Assembly (NCBI RefSeq): GCF_021012795.1
Contig: NZ_VFYU01000026.1
Location: forward strand, 1 to 64,000
Direction of reading: 5' to 3'
Source of the DNA: Psychrobacter sp. I-STPA10
Lineage (GTDB): Bacteria > Pseudomonadota > Gammaproteobacteria > Pseudomonadales > Moraxellaceae
DNA: 64,000 nucleotides
This document shows, piece after piece, positions 27,150-36,458 of this stretch (positions within the stretch are counted from its first letter, which is position 1; the number at the start of each line of letters is the position of its first letter). Both the position numbers and the translations under genes were made by a program. The notes under the pieces were generated by a model. It ran no database searches and was not told the DNA's origin. It saw only the letters and a list, made by a program, of their open reading frames with translations.

Positions 27150-27719
27150 ATGCTAGCAGACACTTATTATGCAACCGGTGACTTTCATAACCGTGGTGAG
27201 CCGATTGGCATCATGTGGTTGATTGAATATACAGGTATTATACCACTTTCAAAAGCCATTGTTGGTTCTCCTCGTAGTTTAAAAGAATACAGTCAAGTTT
27301 TGGATGTTATTTCCAAGCCTTTGATGAGGCCATTACAAGGGTATTATGGTTTTAGCCTTGAACAACAAAAGTATGCCGACGGCATCATCTCTAATTTAAG
27401 TTTCGATGGGATGGATATCGCAGATCCTGTTTGGCGTTATTTGGATTTAACCCCACATGTCGTTTATCTTGCTAAGTTGGCTCAGCACGTCATCAGTCAT
27501 GATATGCAAAACGAGTCGGTTTATTTATTGCGCCATGACCAAGCACGTTTAGCAATTAAAGAAATTATTGATATGCCTAATGATTATGCTGATCGTATTA
27601 TTCGTAGCTTTCAAAATAATGGTGGTAAAAAATCTAATAAGCTTGTAAAAGAAATACCTAAGTTGGCAGAAAATGGGTTGTATGAAAGGATTATTGAGGT
27701 GTTAAAAAGGACGCTTTAG
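27150..27719 (+). pseudogene. Probable C-terminal remnant of a Fic-family-like protein
   Basis: 189 residues starting MLADTYYATGDFHNRGEPIG, with later stretches VWRYLDLTPHVVYLAKLAQH and NDYADRIIRSFQNNGGKKSN. From memory these resemble the C-terminal part of a subgroup of Fic-domain proteins. No HPFxxGN motif is present in the frame or recognisable just upstream, so if that reading is right the catalytic half is missing. It could instead be a small intact gene of unknown function; the ATG lacks a clear ribosome-binding site. Surroundings are IS debris. Confidence 0.4.
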
Positions 27720-28350
27720 AAGTAGCTAATCAGTGATATTAAATAACAACAACTGACAGTTAGATAATTGATAGTTCAAAGGTGCGTCTATGGCGAAGAA
27801 TGATAAGGTGAAATCATGACATCGCTTTCTAATTCCTAATTCCTAATTCCTAATAAACACCGCATCAGCATTTATAAAGTTGCGCAATTGGTATATAAAG
27901 CATGATCAAATTGCCAAGCTGGTTATCGAAATATTAATTTGTCTCGGGTTGATTATTATCACAAACTACCGATTCGCTTAATTGAAATACAAGATGTCTA
28001 TTATTATTACTACTCTTTTGAACGAATGCCTAGTGTTGTGCGCTGCTATGGACGACTTTAAAAAATGACTACCCAGCGAGTATCTTGAAGGAGCTTATGC
28101 AAGTAATATCATTGGAGAAGAAAGATTATGCTAATTTCGCAAATATTAAATTGCATCAGCTTGATTATCAACAGCATCTGATGCCCACTAAAAATAGACC
28201 ATTAGGATTACCTTGTAACATGAGTTGGGTAAATAAAACCTGCCCTTCGTCGTTAAAATTGCAGACATTAACTTGATAAAAACTAATTAACAAAGTCTTG
28301 ATACTCTTAGAACAATTCATTGCTTTCAGCTTGCTTATCCTAAAAAGGTA
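27720..28350. other. Degenerate region, no confident gene
   Basis: This holds a short tandem repeat of TTCCTAA units around 27830-27855 and AT-rich sequence. A 63-codon frame at 28085-28276 has no recognisable domain. The stretch is probably decayed accessory DNA. Confidence 0.45.
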
Positions 28351-28399
28351 AAAAAGCGGTGAAACCTTTGTTCCATCGCTTTAAACTTCACCGCTTTTT
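28351..28399. terminator. Bidirectional terminator downstream of the receptor remnant
   Basis: Thirteen-bp stem AAAAAGCGGTGAA / TTCACCGCTTTTT with a 23-base loop, so T-runs exist on both strands. It lies 45 bp beyond the stop of the TonB-receptor fragment and was probably its terminator. Confidence 0.85.
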
Positions 28400-28443
28400 G
28401 TGTCTTAATAAAAGAGTATGTATATTTAAATCATGCTTAAGAT

Positions 28444-28932
28444 TTAAAACTGATAATTTACTCCAAGTTTATAAGAGCGTCCTGGTGCAGGGTAGCGACC
28501 AACAGGACTGGTATCTATACCACGGAAGTAATACTGCTCATCGAGTAGGTTATTAACGCCAAATTGTAGTGATAATTTTTCATCATCTGTATCTTTAATA
28601 GTTTTTTGGAGGTTAAAGTTCCATACGGTGTAAGCAGGCATTTCACCTTTTCCACCATCAGCACTTTCTTCTACAGTATTGGCATTATCAGTAAAGGCTT
28701 CAGAGTAATAAATGCCCGATAGTGTACCAATAAGGTCATCATAGCCATATCGTTGTTTGGTTTCACTATGTGCAGCTCTGACAAGTAGTTCACAGTAGTT
28801 ACGATGTATTTGTTGTTCACTGATATCTCGGTTTCGCCAGTCATAGTAGCTCGAAAGCTTAATATTTAATATTCTGCACATGGTGGTGATACTAAAGTCT
28901 TGTTGATTAGCTTGTATAAAGGCGTACTTCAC
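28444..28932 (-). pseudogene. Chimera: IS3 orfB N-terminus joined in frame to a TonB-receptor C-terminus
   Basis: Residues 1 to about 64 (ITTMCRILNIKLSSYYDWRN, then AHSETKQRYGY) are the N-terminal part of an IS3-family OrfB. From about residue 65 the frame continues as the last strands of a TonB-dependent receptor (TVWNFNLQKT, LQFGVNNLLDEQYYFRGID, ending SYKLGVNYQF). The DDE domain and the receptor plug and most of the barrel are missing, so neither function is expected. The in-frame junction near 28740 is the footprint of a deletion or IS-mediated rearrangement. Confidence 0.85.
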
Positions 28933-29228
28933 TTGCTGACTTTGGCAAAGTACGCTGTAGCCTTTTTTAATATTTTACGTTCCTCTTCGGCTACTTTTAA
29001 TTGACGTTTAAGTCTTTTGTTCTCTTCGATAAGAGCGATAAGCTCAGGGTCATATTGTTGAGTGCCTTTAAGCTTGCCTTGGCTAGCTTTGTTCTGCCAG
29101 TTTGCTAGTGTCTGCATGGGTATCTTAAGATCTCTGGCTGTTTGACTGACATTATCACCATTATCTGCTATTTTTTTAAGGGCTTCGGCTTTAAATTCTG
29201 CTGTGTAATATGGCTTTTTCTTTGGCAT
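28929..29228 (-). CDS. IS3-family OrfA of a truncated second IS
   Basis: 99-residue OrfA with an N-terminal helix-turn-helix (YTAEFKAEALKKIADNGDNV, PMQTLANWQNKA) and a C-terminal coiled coil (LIEENKRLKRQLKVAEEERK). It differs from OrfA of the element at 1-1267. Its partner orfB, which overlaps the OrfA stop by 4 bp, is cut off at 28740, so the IS is dead although OrfA itself is complete. Confidence 0.8.
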   Translation of the reverse strand: MPKKKPYYTAEFKAEALKKIADNGDNVSQTARDLKIPMQTLANWQNKASQGKLKGTQQYDPELIALIEENKRLKRQLKVAEEERKILKKATAYFAKVSK

Positions 29229-29292
29229 GGTAAACTCCTATTTTTTCCTTAGTTTACCAAGTTTTACTCTACGGTTTCTTCAGCATACATCA

Positions 29293-29409
29293 AATGGCTT
29301 CAAGTTTGAATTCTCGGGTGAATTTGCTGCGCTGTTTGGTCATACTAATTATCCTTTTTGGGGGTAGTATAACCTCTTAGTTGCTGTCCAGTTTTATTAT
29401 GACACTACA
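29293..29409 (-). mobile_element. Left-end relic of the IS found at 1-1267
   Basis: On the minus strand from 29409 this reads TGTAGTGTCATAATAAAACT and follows the first ~117 bases of the element at 1-1267, including the orfA start (MTKQRSKFTREFKLEAI), with a few substitutions near the ribosome-binding site. It breaks off at the orfA codon for about Ile-18. The orientation is opposite to the intact copy. Confidence 0.88.
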
Positions 29410-29523
29410 GTCACGTTTTGGTCACGCTCGGCATTTTAGGCGAAATGATTATTAAGAAAATTTTACTAATGGTATTTTTGATTTTTAATGAAAATTCTTT
29501 TAAATCCCTAATTTTAAAGCAAA

Positions 29524-29553
29524 AAAAAGCCTCACTGTTAAGTGAGGCTTTTT
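29524..29553 (-). terminator. Terminator after tRNA-Gly
   Basis: Thirteen-bp stem AAAAAGCCTCACT / AGTGAGGCTTTTT with a GTTA loop, 8 bp past the tRNA 3' end on the minus strand. Confidence 0.88.
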
Positions 29554-29560
29554 AAATATT

Positions 29561-29635
29561 TGGAGCGGGATAAGAGATTCGAACTCTCGACCCCAACCTT
29601 GGCAAGGTTATGCTCTACCACTGAGCTAATCCCGC
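29561..29635 (-). tRNA. tRNA-Gly (GCC)
   Basis: On the minus strand a 75-base cloverleaf begins GCGGGATTAGCTCAG and ends TCCCGCTCCA with the CCA encoded. The anticodon loop is TTGCCAA between AACC and GGTT stems, giving anticodon GCC. The T-arm contains GTTCGAATC. The acceptor stem GCGGGAT/ATCCCGC pairs fully. It separates the mobile debris of 24-29 kb from the following metabolic gene, and tRNA genes are common integration sites, but I see no attachment-site duplication. Confidence 0.96.
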
Positions 29636-29862
29636 TAATAATAGTGATTGTTGTATCACTGTGGGAGCATATTATACGTGTTTTTTTATCTATGTCAACA
29701 ATTGATGTATAAATTTTTGCCAAAAAATTATTTTATTCATCACATTAAGTAAGGGGTAGTATAAAAAATATTTATATGGTAAAAATACAAGGTATAGAGA
29801 CAAAGATGTAATAAGTAAAAAGTAAAATTTATCAATACACAACAATATAAAGGAAAACCATT

Positions 29863-31530
29863 ATGACAAAAACAAACCGTTATACCATTGCCGATTATCT
29901 TTTTGAGCGTATCGCCGAAGCAGGAGCTAGTGATATTTTTGGTGTACCAGGTGATTTTAATTTATCATTTTTAGATAACATCATTGCTTCAGATAAGCTG
30001 CGCTGGATAGGCAATACCAATGAGCTCAACGCAGGCTATGCCGCTGATGGGTATGCAAGAGAACGTGGCTTTGCTGCACTGGTGACGACCTTTGGAGTAG
30101 GGGAATTATCTGCAATCAATGCCACCGCAGGTTCATTTGCAGAATATGCGCCTGTACTACATGTCGTAGGTGCACCAGCCACTGCCGTTCAAGATGCCAA
30201 GCGGCGTATTCACCATACTTTAGGAGATGGTTATTTTAACCATTTTATTAAGATGGTCGAGCCTGTCACGGTTGCTCGAGCTAAAATTACCCCTGAGAAT
30301 GCAGCTTCAGAGATTGATCGGGTGATTCGCATGGTGTTAAAAAAGCAACGTCCTGGCTATTTATTATTATCACCCGATATTGCTAAGCTGCCTATTTATC
30401 CACCTTCTACGAAATTAGATGACAGCGTTGAAGACATTACCAGTCAAGCAGCATTAGCAGATTTTAAAGTGGCTTTAACTGAGTTTTTGCCCAATAAAAC
30501 CACTACATTAATGGCAGATTTAATGGTGCACCGTTTAAAGCTACAAAATCAGCTCAAGGCACTCATTGCTGATACTGACATTCCTTATACGACATTATCT
30601 TGGGGTAAGTCATTGCTTGATGAACATAGCGAGCGTTGGGCGGGCACGTATGCAGGGGTTGCGTCCCGTCCTGTGGTCAAAGATGCCGTCGAAAACTGTG
30701 ATTGTTTGATTAAAGTTGGGGTGAATTATACCGATACCACCACTGCAGGATTTAGCCAAGATATTGATGAAAGTAGTGTGGTTGATTTGCATTATGAACG
30801 TGCCAGCGTAGGTGGACAAATTTTTGCACCTATTGCGCTCAAAGACTCTCTACAAGCATTGCATGAGGTATTAACCTCAGGTATTAATATTGTACCAAAG
30901 CCATTAATAGAGCCGATGCGTCACCATCAACAGCAAGGAGAAGAGGACGCTGCCATACGCCAAGCTGATTTGTGGCATATCATAGCAGATGAGTTAGAAG
31001 ACCATAACTTGGTATTTGCTGACCAAGGTACTGCTTATTTTGGTATGAGCGATGTGCGCTTGCCAGAAGCCGTCACTTTTTATGGGCAACCACTGTGGGG
31101 CTCGATAGGTTATACCTTGCCAGCCAGTCTTGGAGCGGGCATTGCTTCCCCCAATAAACGTAGTGTGCTTTTGATTGGTGATGGTTCAGCATTATTGACC
31201 ATACAAGATATCGCCATTATGTTGCGTGAAAAACTTAATCCTGCCATTGTGTTGATAAATAATGCAGGCTATACCGTTGAGCGTGCCATTCATGGTGAAA
31301 ATCAGCCTTACAATGACATTCCTAGTTGTGACTGGCAGGTAGTACCAAAAGCTTTTGGTGCAACTGATGATAATTGTTTGATGCTCAAAGCCAGTACCCC
31401 TGCCGAGCTAAAGTCAGCTTTAAAACAGATGCAGGCAACCCCTGATAAGATGGTGTTTTTGGAAGTCATTACCGATAAACATGATATTCCACCACTGCTT
31501 GCAGACATTGCAGCTGCTTTGAAGACTTAA
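29863..31530 (+). CDS. ThDP-dependent 2-oxo acid decarboxylase (indolepyruvate/pyruvate decarboxylase type)
   Basis: 555-residue thiamine-diphosphate enzyme that decarboxylates a 2-oxo acid to an aldehyde. Evidence: N-terminal YTIADYLFERIAEAGASDIF and FGVPGDFNLSFLD, catalytic Glu in NELNAGYAADGYAR (about 54), the His-His pair in RRIHHTLGDG (about 117) typical of pyruvate/indolepyruvate decarboxylases, and the ThDP-binding GDGSALLTIQDIA...LINN motif (about 439-470). The length is right for the family. AAAGGAAA precedes the ATG. Substrate (pyruvate, indolepyruvate or phenylpyruvate) is not resolved. Confidence 0.88.
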   Translation: MTKTNRYTIADYLFERIAEAGASDIFGVPGDFNLSFLDNIIASDKLRWIGNTNELNAGYAADGYARERGFAALVTTFGVGELSAINATAGSFAEYAPVLHVVGAPATAVQDAKRRIHHTLGDGYFNHFIKMVEPVTVARAKITPENAASEIDRVIRMVLKKQRPGYLLLSPDIAKLPIYPPSTKLDDSVEDITSQAALADFKVALTEFLPNKTTTLMADLMVHRLKLQNQLKALIADTDIPYTTLSWGKSLLDEHSERWAGTYAGVASRPVVKDAVENCDCLIKVGVNYTDTTTAGFSQDIDESSVVDLHYERASVGGQIFAPIALKDSLQALHEVLTSGINIVPKPLIEPMRHHQQQGEEDAAIRQADLWHIIADELEDHNLVFADQGTAYFGMSDVRLPEAVTFYGQPLWGSIGYTLPASLGAGIASPNKRSVLLIGDGSALLTIQDIAIMLREKLNPAIVLINNAGYTVERAIHGENQPYNDIPSCDWQVVPKAFGATDDNCLMLKASTPAELKSALKQMQATPDKMVFLEVITDKHDIPPLLADIAAALKT

Positions 31531-31733
31531 ATTAATATTGCAGGTTTACATAAAGTTTCAGTTGTCCAAATTATGTATCACTTGGATTCATAAAATAACT
31601 TTAGATAAGTTTGCTTAAGATTTATTTACTAAATTACTTGGTTATTTGTGAGCAAATATTTCATAATGCAGCTCTAAGTTGAATAATGAAACTTTAGACT
31701 TAATTTCTTAAAATTTAATATTTGGAGAGTGAT

Positions 31734-32156
31734 ATGACTTATCTTACTAAACTTGCTAAAACTTTTGCTTCTGTAGCACTTGCTTCTACAGCAATGATGG
31801 GCATGGGTATGATGTCTGCACAGGCTGCTCAACTACACTATACGGCAGATTGTGGAGTAAAAGAGTTACAAATGGCGAAAGGTAAATATGATATTAATCG
31901 TGCAGGTGCTATCAAAGGTGACAAATACTGCGAGTATACTTTTTATGCCAAAAAAGGACAAAAAATAAGTGCAGACATTGTTGGTAGTCGTGACCTTTAT
32001 CCAATGCTTTATAGTGAAAATTCACAAGATTTAAGCTCAGAGACAGTAACACTTGATAAAACAGGTGAGTATAGCATTCGTGTGCTACAACCTGCTGCCC
32101 AAGCTCGTCAAGGCAACACACCGAAGCCATTTTACTTAACAGTGACCATTAAGTAA
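31734..32156 (+). CDS. Secreted small protein, related to the next gene
   Basis: 140-residue protein with a Sec signal (TYLTKLAKTFASVALASTAM to SAQA). I do not recognise the family. The mature part (YTADCGVKELQMAKG, DKYCEYTFYAKKGQKISADI, SIRVLQPA) looks like a compact beta-sandwich resembling bacterial pre-peptidase C-terminal domains, with two cysteines. Start at 31734 has GGAGAG upstream. The protein encoded at 32319-32819 shares the KYCEY...KAGQ pattern, so the two are diverged tandem paralogues, one soluble and one lipid-anchored. Confidence 0.65.
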   Translation: MTYLTKLAKTFASVALASTAMMGMGMMSAQAAQLHYTADCGVKELQMAKGKYDINRAGAIKGDKYCEYTFYAKKGQKISADIVGSRDLYPMLYSENSQDLSSETVTLDKTGEYSIRVLQPAAQARQGNTPKPFYLTVTIK

Positions 32157-32318
32157 TACAAAATAATACAACTTTAAATAAATACGTAGTTGTTTAATAA
32201 AAATTTGACAAACTGTTAATAAAATTAATACGTTGGCTGATATCTTACCCTTTATGATATCAGCCCTACTTTTTTGGTAGAGTATTGCAATATTTTATTT
32301 TTTATTATGGAGATTATA

Positions 32319-32819
32319 ATGAAACACACTCAATTGGCTGCAATTTTATCTGTTTCTGCATTGGCATTATTTGGTTGCCAATCACCAGCAAGCAGCAACA
32401 ATACAACGGTACAAACCAGCACCACCCAACCAACTAGCACAGCCTCAACAACGACTAATACGACAGCTGTACCTAATACAACTCGTGCTTTAAGTCCAGT
32501 GGCTTGTAATGACCAAACTGTTAATTTAAATCTAAACCAAGGTGGTGTGGTTCAGCAAGGTACACTACAAGGCTATAAATACTGCGAGTACAATATTGCG
32601 CTTAAAGCAGGTCAGCACTTAAATGTTGCATTTGACACACCATCAACTGGTGCTTATGTTATCGTTTATGGTCGTGATGATTTATCTCCTACTGCATTGG
32701 TAGAAGATGGCTATACTGCTAGTAGTAATGAAGTATTACCAGTACGAGTAAAACTCACTCGTAATGAAGCACGTAATGGCAATCAAGTACCTTTTAAAGT
32801 ACAGTTTAACTTAAACTAA
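32319..32819 (+). CDS. Small lipoprotein, paralogue of the preceding secreted protein
   Basis: 166-residue protein. The lipoprotein signal ends in LALFGCQS (lipobox Cys about 20), followed by a Thr/Ser-rich linker (about 25-60) that would hold the domain away from the membrane. The globular part (ACNDQTVNLNLNQGGV, YKYCEYNIALKAGQHLNVAF) aligns with the previous gene product. GGAG precedes the ATG at 32319. The linker of short Thr/Ser runs is low complexity. Function unknown. Confidence 0.7.
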   Translation: MKHTQLAAILSVSALALFGCQSPASSNNTTVQTSTTQPTSTASTTTNTTAVPNTTRALSPVACNDQTVNLNLNQGGVVQQGTLQGYKYCEYNIALKAGQHLNVAFDTPSTGAYVIVYGRDDLSPTALVEDGYTASSNEVLPVRVKLTRNEARNGNQVPFKVQFNLN

Positions 32820-32857
32820 TTAACTTTAACTAAGATACTTTGATATTTTATCAGCAA

Positions 32858-32894
32858 TAAAAAAACGACAAGCCATCTGGTTTGTCGTTTTTTA
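32858..32894. terminator. Terminator between the lipoprotein gene and the CitE-like gene
   Basis: Stem AAAAAACGACAAGCC / GGTTTGTCGTTTTTT with an ATCT loop, T-runs on both strands. It separates two convergent genes. Confidence 0.85.
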
Positions 32895-32938
32895 TTGTTT
32901 ATGGAAAAAGTAACACGAATGTGCTAGCCATTAATTTG

Positions 32939-33970
32939 CTAGCCATATTGTCCCAAACCATCAGCTACCGTACCAAATACTTGTGCACGTTTGATAATTT
33001 GCATTGCCCAAGCTCGATGGGTTGCAGGCTCTAGCATGGTATCGTTAAATTTAAATACTGCTTTGGCATCAATATCTAAGATGGCTTGTGCTTCTTCAAG
33101 CAGATGGGTGGGGACAGCATAGGCTTGTTGTACTAACGCAATTTGATTGGGGTGAATCACAGTTTTGCCAACCAATCCCAATCTCACATCAGTGGTCAAT
33201 TCTTGCATAAATAAGGTTGGCTGTTCAAGATATTCAAATACTGGTGCAGTGAGATAAAATCCATGTGGCACAAAACAGCCCAATAGCTGATTGATGAGTG
33301 TGCCAATCGGGGTGTCATAAATGCTGATATTGTGTGGACGACGTAGGCGTAACACGGCAAATAAATCGTTGCCACCAATGCGAAGCGCAAAAATGGGCTG
33401 ATTAGATGCTTCGTTTAAAGCAACTGCCAGCTCTTGATTGTGCACAGGGTCATAAATAGGTGCGGTCTCAAGCGTTGGTAGCAATAGGCTATCCTCGCTT
33501 AGATATTGGCAAGCCATACGCCAATCTGACAGGCTATGCATATCAATTTTGGGTAGTACAAACCCATCAACCAAATCAATATGCTTAAAATCAGCGATTT
33601 GGTGCAACATTTGTGCATGACGAGGGCGTACAAACACCAATGGGCGTAGCATCTGCTGTGCATCTGCTTGATTAGCCCATGTATTTAACAGTGTTTGTAA
33701 TTGCTGGAGGGCAAAATCTACGTCACTGTCACTAACCGCATCTTCTAAGCAGATGATAAGGCTATTGAGTGTGGGCAGTTTTTCACCACATATTACTTGC
33801 CAAATATCTGAGCGAGTCGCTGGCATGTATAAGCTTGCGCCAAGTTGGTATGGGTGCAAATGTTGTGCGATATCTTGTTGGGTGTGACTGATATCCAGAC
33901 GAGTAGAAATGGCTGTATGTCTGAGTGGGCTATGATTTTTAGAATAAGTAGAAAGCATTGTTAGCATCAT
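32939..33970 (-). CDS. CitE-like HpcH/HpaI aldolase-lyase of the Ter-associated type
   Basis: TIM-barrel protein of 343 residues related to citrate lyase beta subunits. Visible motifs: GASLYMPATRSDI, IICLEDAVSDSDVDFAL (metal/substrate region), GFVLPKID, LLPTLETAPIY and ALRIGGNDLFAV, and GKTVIHPNQIALV near the C-terminus. It lies at the end of a minus-strand set with StiP-type, HAD and PRTase-TRSP genes. HpcH/CitE-like proteins are known members of Ter-linked gene clusters proposed to make a nucleoside-like metabolite. The substrate is unknown. Confidence 0.75.
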   Translation of the reverse strand: MMLTMLSTYSKNHSPLRHTAISTRLDISHTQQDIAQHLHPYQLGASLYMPATRSDIWQVICGEKLPTLNSLIICLEDAVSDSDVDFALQQLQTLLNTWANQADAQQMLRPLVFVRPRHAQMLHQIADFKHIDLVDGFVLPKIDMHSLSDWRMACQYLSEDSLLLPTLETAPIYDPVHNQELAVALNEASNQPIFALRIGGNDLFAVLRLRRPHNISIYDTPIGTLINQLLGCFVPHGFYLTAPVFEYLEQPTLFMQELTTDVRLGLVGKTVIHPNQIALVQQAYAVPTHLLEEAQAILDIDAKAVFKFNDTMLEPATHRAWAMQIIKRAQVFGTVADGLGQYG

Positions 33971-34148
33971 TAGTATTGTTAGCTGAATTTTTAATCAATG
34001 ATAGGGGGAATAGTGGCAATAGGGCTATCGCATTAAGTTCGTTAAGTTGGGTAGTCTGGCTATTATAGACTCACCATACGCCATGATGTTAGCTAGGCTT
34101 GCTGAGTTTTTGTTGCCAGACTTTTTGCTGACAGATAACAGGTTGAGT

Positions 34149-35480
34149 TTATTTAGCATTTCTTTTTTTGATTAAGGTGATTGCTTGATAGGGTAATATT
34201 TGCTCACCAATGATATCAATATGGATATTTCTTTGACTGCATAGATGACGTAGTAATATTGTATCAGGGTGGTCGGCAGAGGCTAATAATACCCGTTCTG
34301 GGTCACGGCGTAATATCGCCCGAGTCGCCTCAGCAATGGTGGGTTTGATACGATTATAATTACTGATTTGATATTGCTTAGCAATTTGTTCTATCACAGC
34401 TTGGGTACGGTAGCGTGGTTTGCCGTAAGTTGGTAGTATTTCGGTATATTCTTTCAGGTTTTTTCTTTTATTATCAATGGTTTCAATAAACTGCAAACTG
34501 CAATCATGCGCTGCAAGCTCATGGTATAACACACTGCGATGTAAGCCTTGTGGCAACTCGTTGGTTGATTCATTATTGAGGTTTAAGCTGTTGCTGCTAG
34601 GCTCAGTATAAAGTGTACGAGAAATCAGCCCAGAGACGGTGCTACCAAGTAGCCCTGAGGGAATGAGCCAATCATCATTGCTTGCCGATAACCATGCCAC
34701 ACCTGCGGGGTCAGCAAGTGTGATTAAGGGAACGACATCAACATATTCATCATGAGGTCGCTGAAAACCACAGTGATAAAAATCTTGATGAAAAATATTC
34801 TCATGATAGGGGTGAGTCGTGTCTTGATACCTTACTAAACTGTGTGCCAGTTCCTCATAAATTGCGCCTTTACCCGTCCAGCCATCGACAAAGACAATAG
34901 GGCTATTAGGGTGGCGGGAAAAAATTTGCTGCATGGCGACATGGTCTAAACCGCGGTCACGGATAATGCTAATACCATAATGCACACTGGGCAGGGCATA
35001 ACTGGCTTGGCTGTCCTGATTGTTCGGGTTATTTGGACTATCTGGGTTATCGGTATTGGCTAAGTCGTCTGTTTCATTATCTGTATCCATACGAAAAGCA
35101 CGTTGTAGTAAGACACCAATTGGCAACCCTGCCCGAACCAAGCTGACCAATACCAATGGATTGTCTGCATCAATTTTATCTATAAAGTTATAGTGTAGTG
35201 TTGTGGCAAGATTGGCAATATCACTTGCCATGCGCTCGCTGCCTTGCTTTAGTGCTTGAGCATATAGTTGTTGGTGTGTATCACTGGGTGCTTGCTCTAA
35301 GGTCAGCATATCTGAGTAGTGTTGCTCGCCTGACTGAATTAAGGCTTCTTTTTGTTGTACAGGTACATTGGCAATGCTGTCTTTATCGACAATGTTGAGT
35401 AACAAGGTGACATCATCAGGCAGGTAGCTACCACAGTGTGTTGACAGAGTTGATGGGGTAGTGGTTTGGCTTGGATTCAT
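34149..35480 (-). CDS. StiP-type phosphoribosyltransferase with C-terminal PELOTA-like domain
   Basis: About 443 residues from the internal ATG at 35480 (the frame is open to 35516). The N-terminal two thirds fit the StiP/PRTase_1 family: GSYLPDDVTLLLNIVD, HYSDMLTLEQAPS, SERMASDIANLA, LVSLVRAGLPIGVLLQRA, HYGISIIRDRG and PIVFVDGWTGKGAI. The last ~90 residues (ATRAILRRDPERVLLASA, LRHLCSQRNIHIDII) look like the PELOTA-type RNA-binding domain found fused in these clusters. An Asn/Asp/Ser-rich insertion at about 140-165 is unusual. Expected in the cytoplasm in a Ter-type metabolite pathway (established for the cluster by comparative genomics, not tested here). Confidence 0.75.
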   Translation of the reverse strand: MNPSQTTTPSTLSTHCGSYLPDDVTLLLNIVDKDSIANVPVQQKEALIQSGEQHYSDMLTLEQAPSDTHQQLYAQALKQGSERMASDIANLATTLHYNFIDKIDADNPLVLVSLVRAGLPIGVLLQRAFRMDTDNETDDLANTDNPDSPNNPNNQDSQASYALPSVHYGISIIRDRGLDHVAMQQIFSRHPNSPIVFVDGWTGKGAIYEELAHSLVRYQDTTHPYHENIFHQDFYHCGFQRPHDEYVDVVPLITLADPAGVAWLSASNDDWLIPSGLLGSTVSGLISRTLYTEPSSNSLNLNNESTNELPQGLHRSVLYHELAAHDCSLQFIETIDNKRKNLKEYTEILPTYGKPRYRTQAVIEQIAKQYQISNYNRIKPTIAEATRAILRRDPERVLLASADHPDTILLRHLCSQRNIHIDIIGEQILPYQAITLIKKRNAK

Positions 35481-35582
35481 AGTTTTTATATCACCATAGT
35501 GAGGTGGTTGGCGCATGACTTAGGGCATAGATAATGGTTTTAACGGTTGCAATAATAGCAGCAGCGTGGTGTTGTTACTGGT

Positions 35583-36458
35583 TTACCCTATTTTATCATG
35601 TATCGTGTCATGAAGCTGCCCATGATTGGGTGTACCATACCAGTCTAATAGCTGTAAAAATGGCAAATCTGCCAAACTGTCGCCAAAGCCAAAGCTAGGA
35701 CGTTCATGGTCTAAGCAGTGTGTTAATAAAAATTCAACCGCATGGCGTTTATGGATAGCATGTGGCAATATCGCCAAATTATTGGCATTGACATGAATAT
35801 AAAAATTATCAGCAAGTTGGGGGTATAGACAGGGCAAACGCTTGGCAAATTTTGCTAACCCATGATGGTCTTTTTGTGTATGTTTGATTGCTAAATAGAT
35901 GATAAGCTCATTATTTTTATTATCAGTAAATAATTGGCGATGGCTGGTAAGTTTTAAGTTAAGAGACTCTATCTGATTCAGTTGTTCTATTTGCTGTATT
36001 AGTTGTGATAAGGTCGTTTGTAGGGGGGTTAATTTATCTATTATTTGTATTTGCCAGTCTGTTTGCAATTTGCCATTAGGCTCAACAATCACTGCCCCAT
36101 GCGTCAGCACTTGCCAGCTATTAAAGGGCAGTTTGACCCGTTTTATCTCATTGGTATCACGGGCGGTGACTGCTATAAGCTCAGTAGTAGTATATAACCA
36201 ATGAAACAAATGAGCTTGGCGTTTGCTCATAAAACTCAGCGGCTCGCCTTGTTTATTCACCGTGGCACAGACTAACTTTTCTTGTTCAGCCGTGGGCAGA
36301 TGCCATGCGTTTATTTTACGCTGTGTCTGAAACAAAGTATCGTCCAAATCCATTAAGGCGTAAGGCTTGACTGGCTTAGTTTGATTGGTTATGTTGTGCT
36401 GCGCATAGGGGGATGGATATTGTAAAGAGGATATGGACATTTGCTTTGTTTTTTCCAT
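35583..36458 (-). CDS. HAD-superfamily phosphatase of the Ter-associated cluster
   Basis: 291-residue HAD hydrolase: motif I ALMDLDDTLFQT (nucleophile Asp about 35), motif II around IAVTARDTNE, and motif IV FGFGDSLADLPFL near the C-terminus. The cap insert between is mostly unassigned. A second ATG six codons in (MSISSLQ) is equally plausible as start. It lies upstream of the StiP-type gene in the same direction with a 66-bp gap. In Ter-linked clusters a HAD phosphatase is a regular member. Confidence 0.75.
   Translation of the reverse strand: MEKTKQMSISSLQYPSPYAQHNITNQTKPVKPYALMDLDDTLFQTQRKINAWHLPTAEQEKLVCATVNKQGEPLSFMSKRQAHLFHWLYTTTELIAVTARDTNEIKRVKLPFNSWQVLTHGAVIVEPNGKLQTDWQIQIIDKLTPLQTTLSQLIQQIEQLNQIESLNLKLTSHRQLFTDNKNNELIIYLAIKHTQKDHHGLAKFAKRLPCLYPQLADNFYIHVNANNLAILPHAIHKRHAVEFLLTHCLDHERPSFGFGDSLADLPFLQLLDWYGTPNHGQLHDTIHDKIG

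Noticed and set aside
28085..28276. 63-codon plus-strand frame
   Set aside because: No domain, no good start context and decayed surroundings.
29561..29635. tRNA-Gly as an integration site for the mobile region to its left
   Set aside because: No duplicated tRNA 3' end and no integrase gene are visible in the window.
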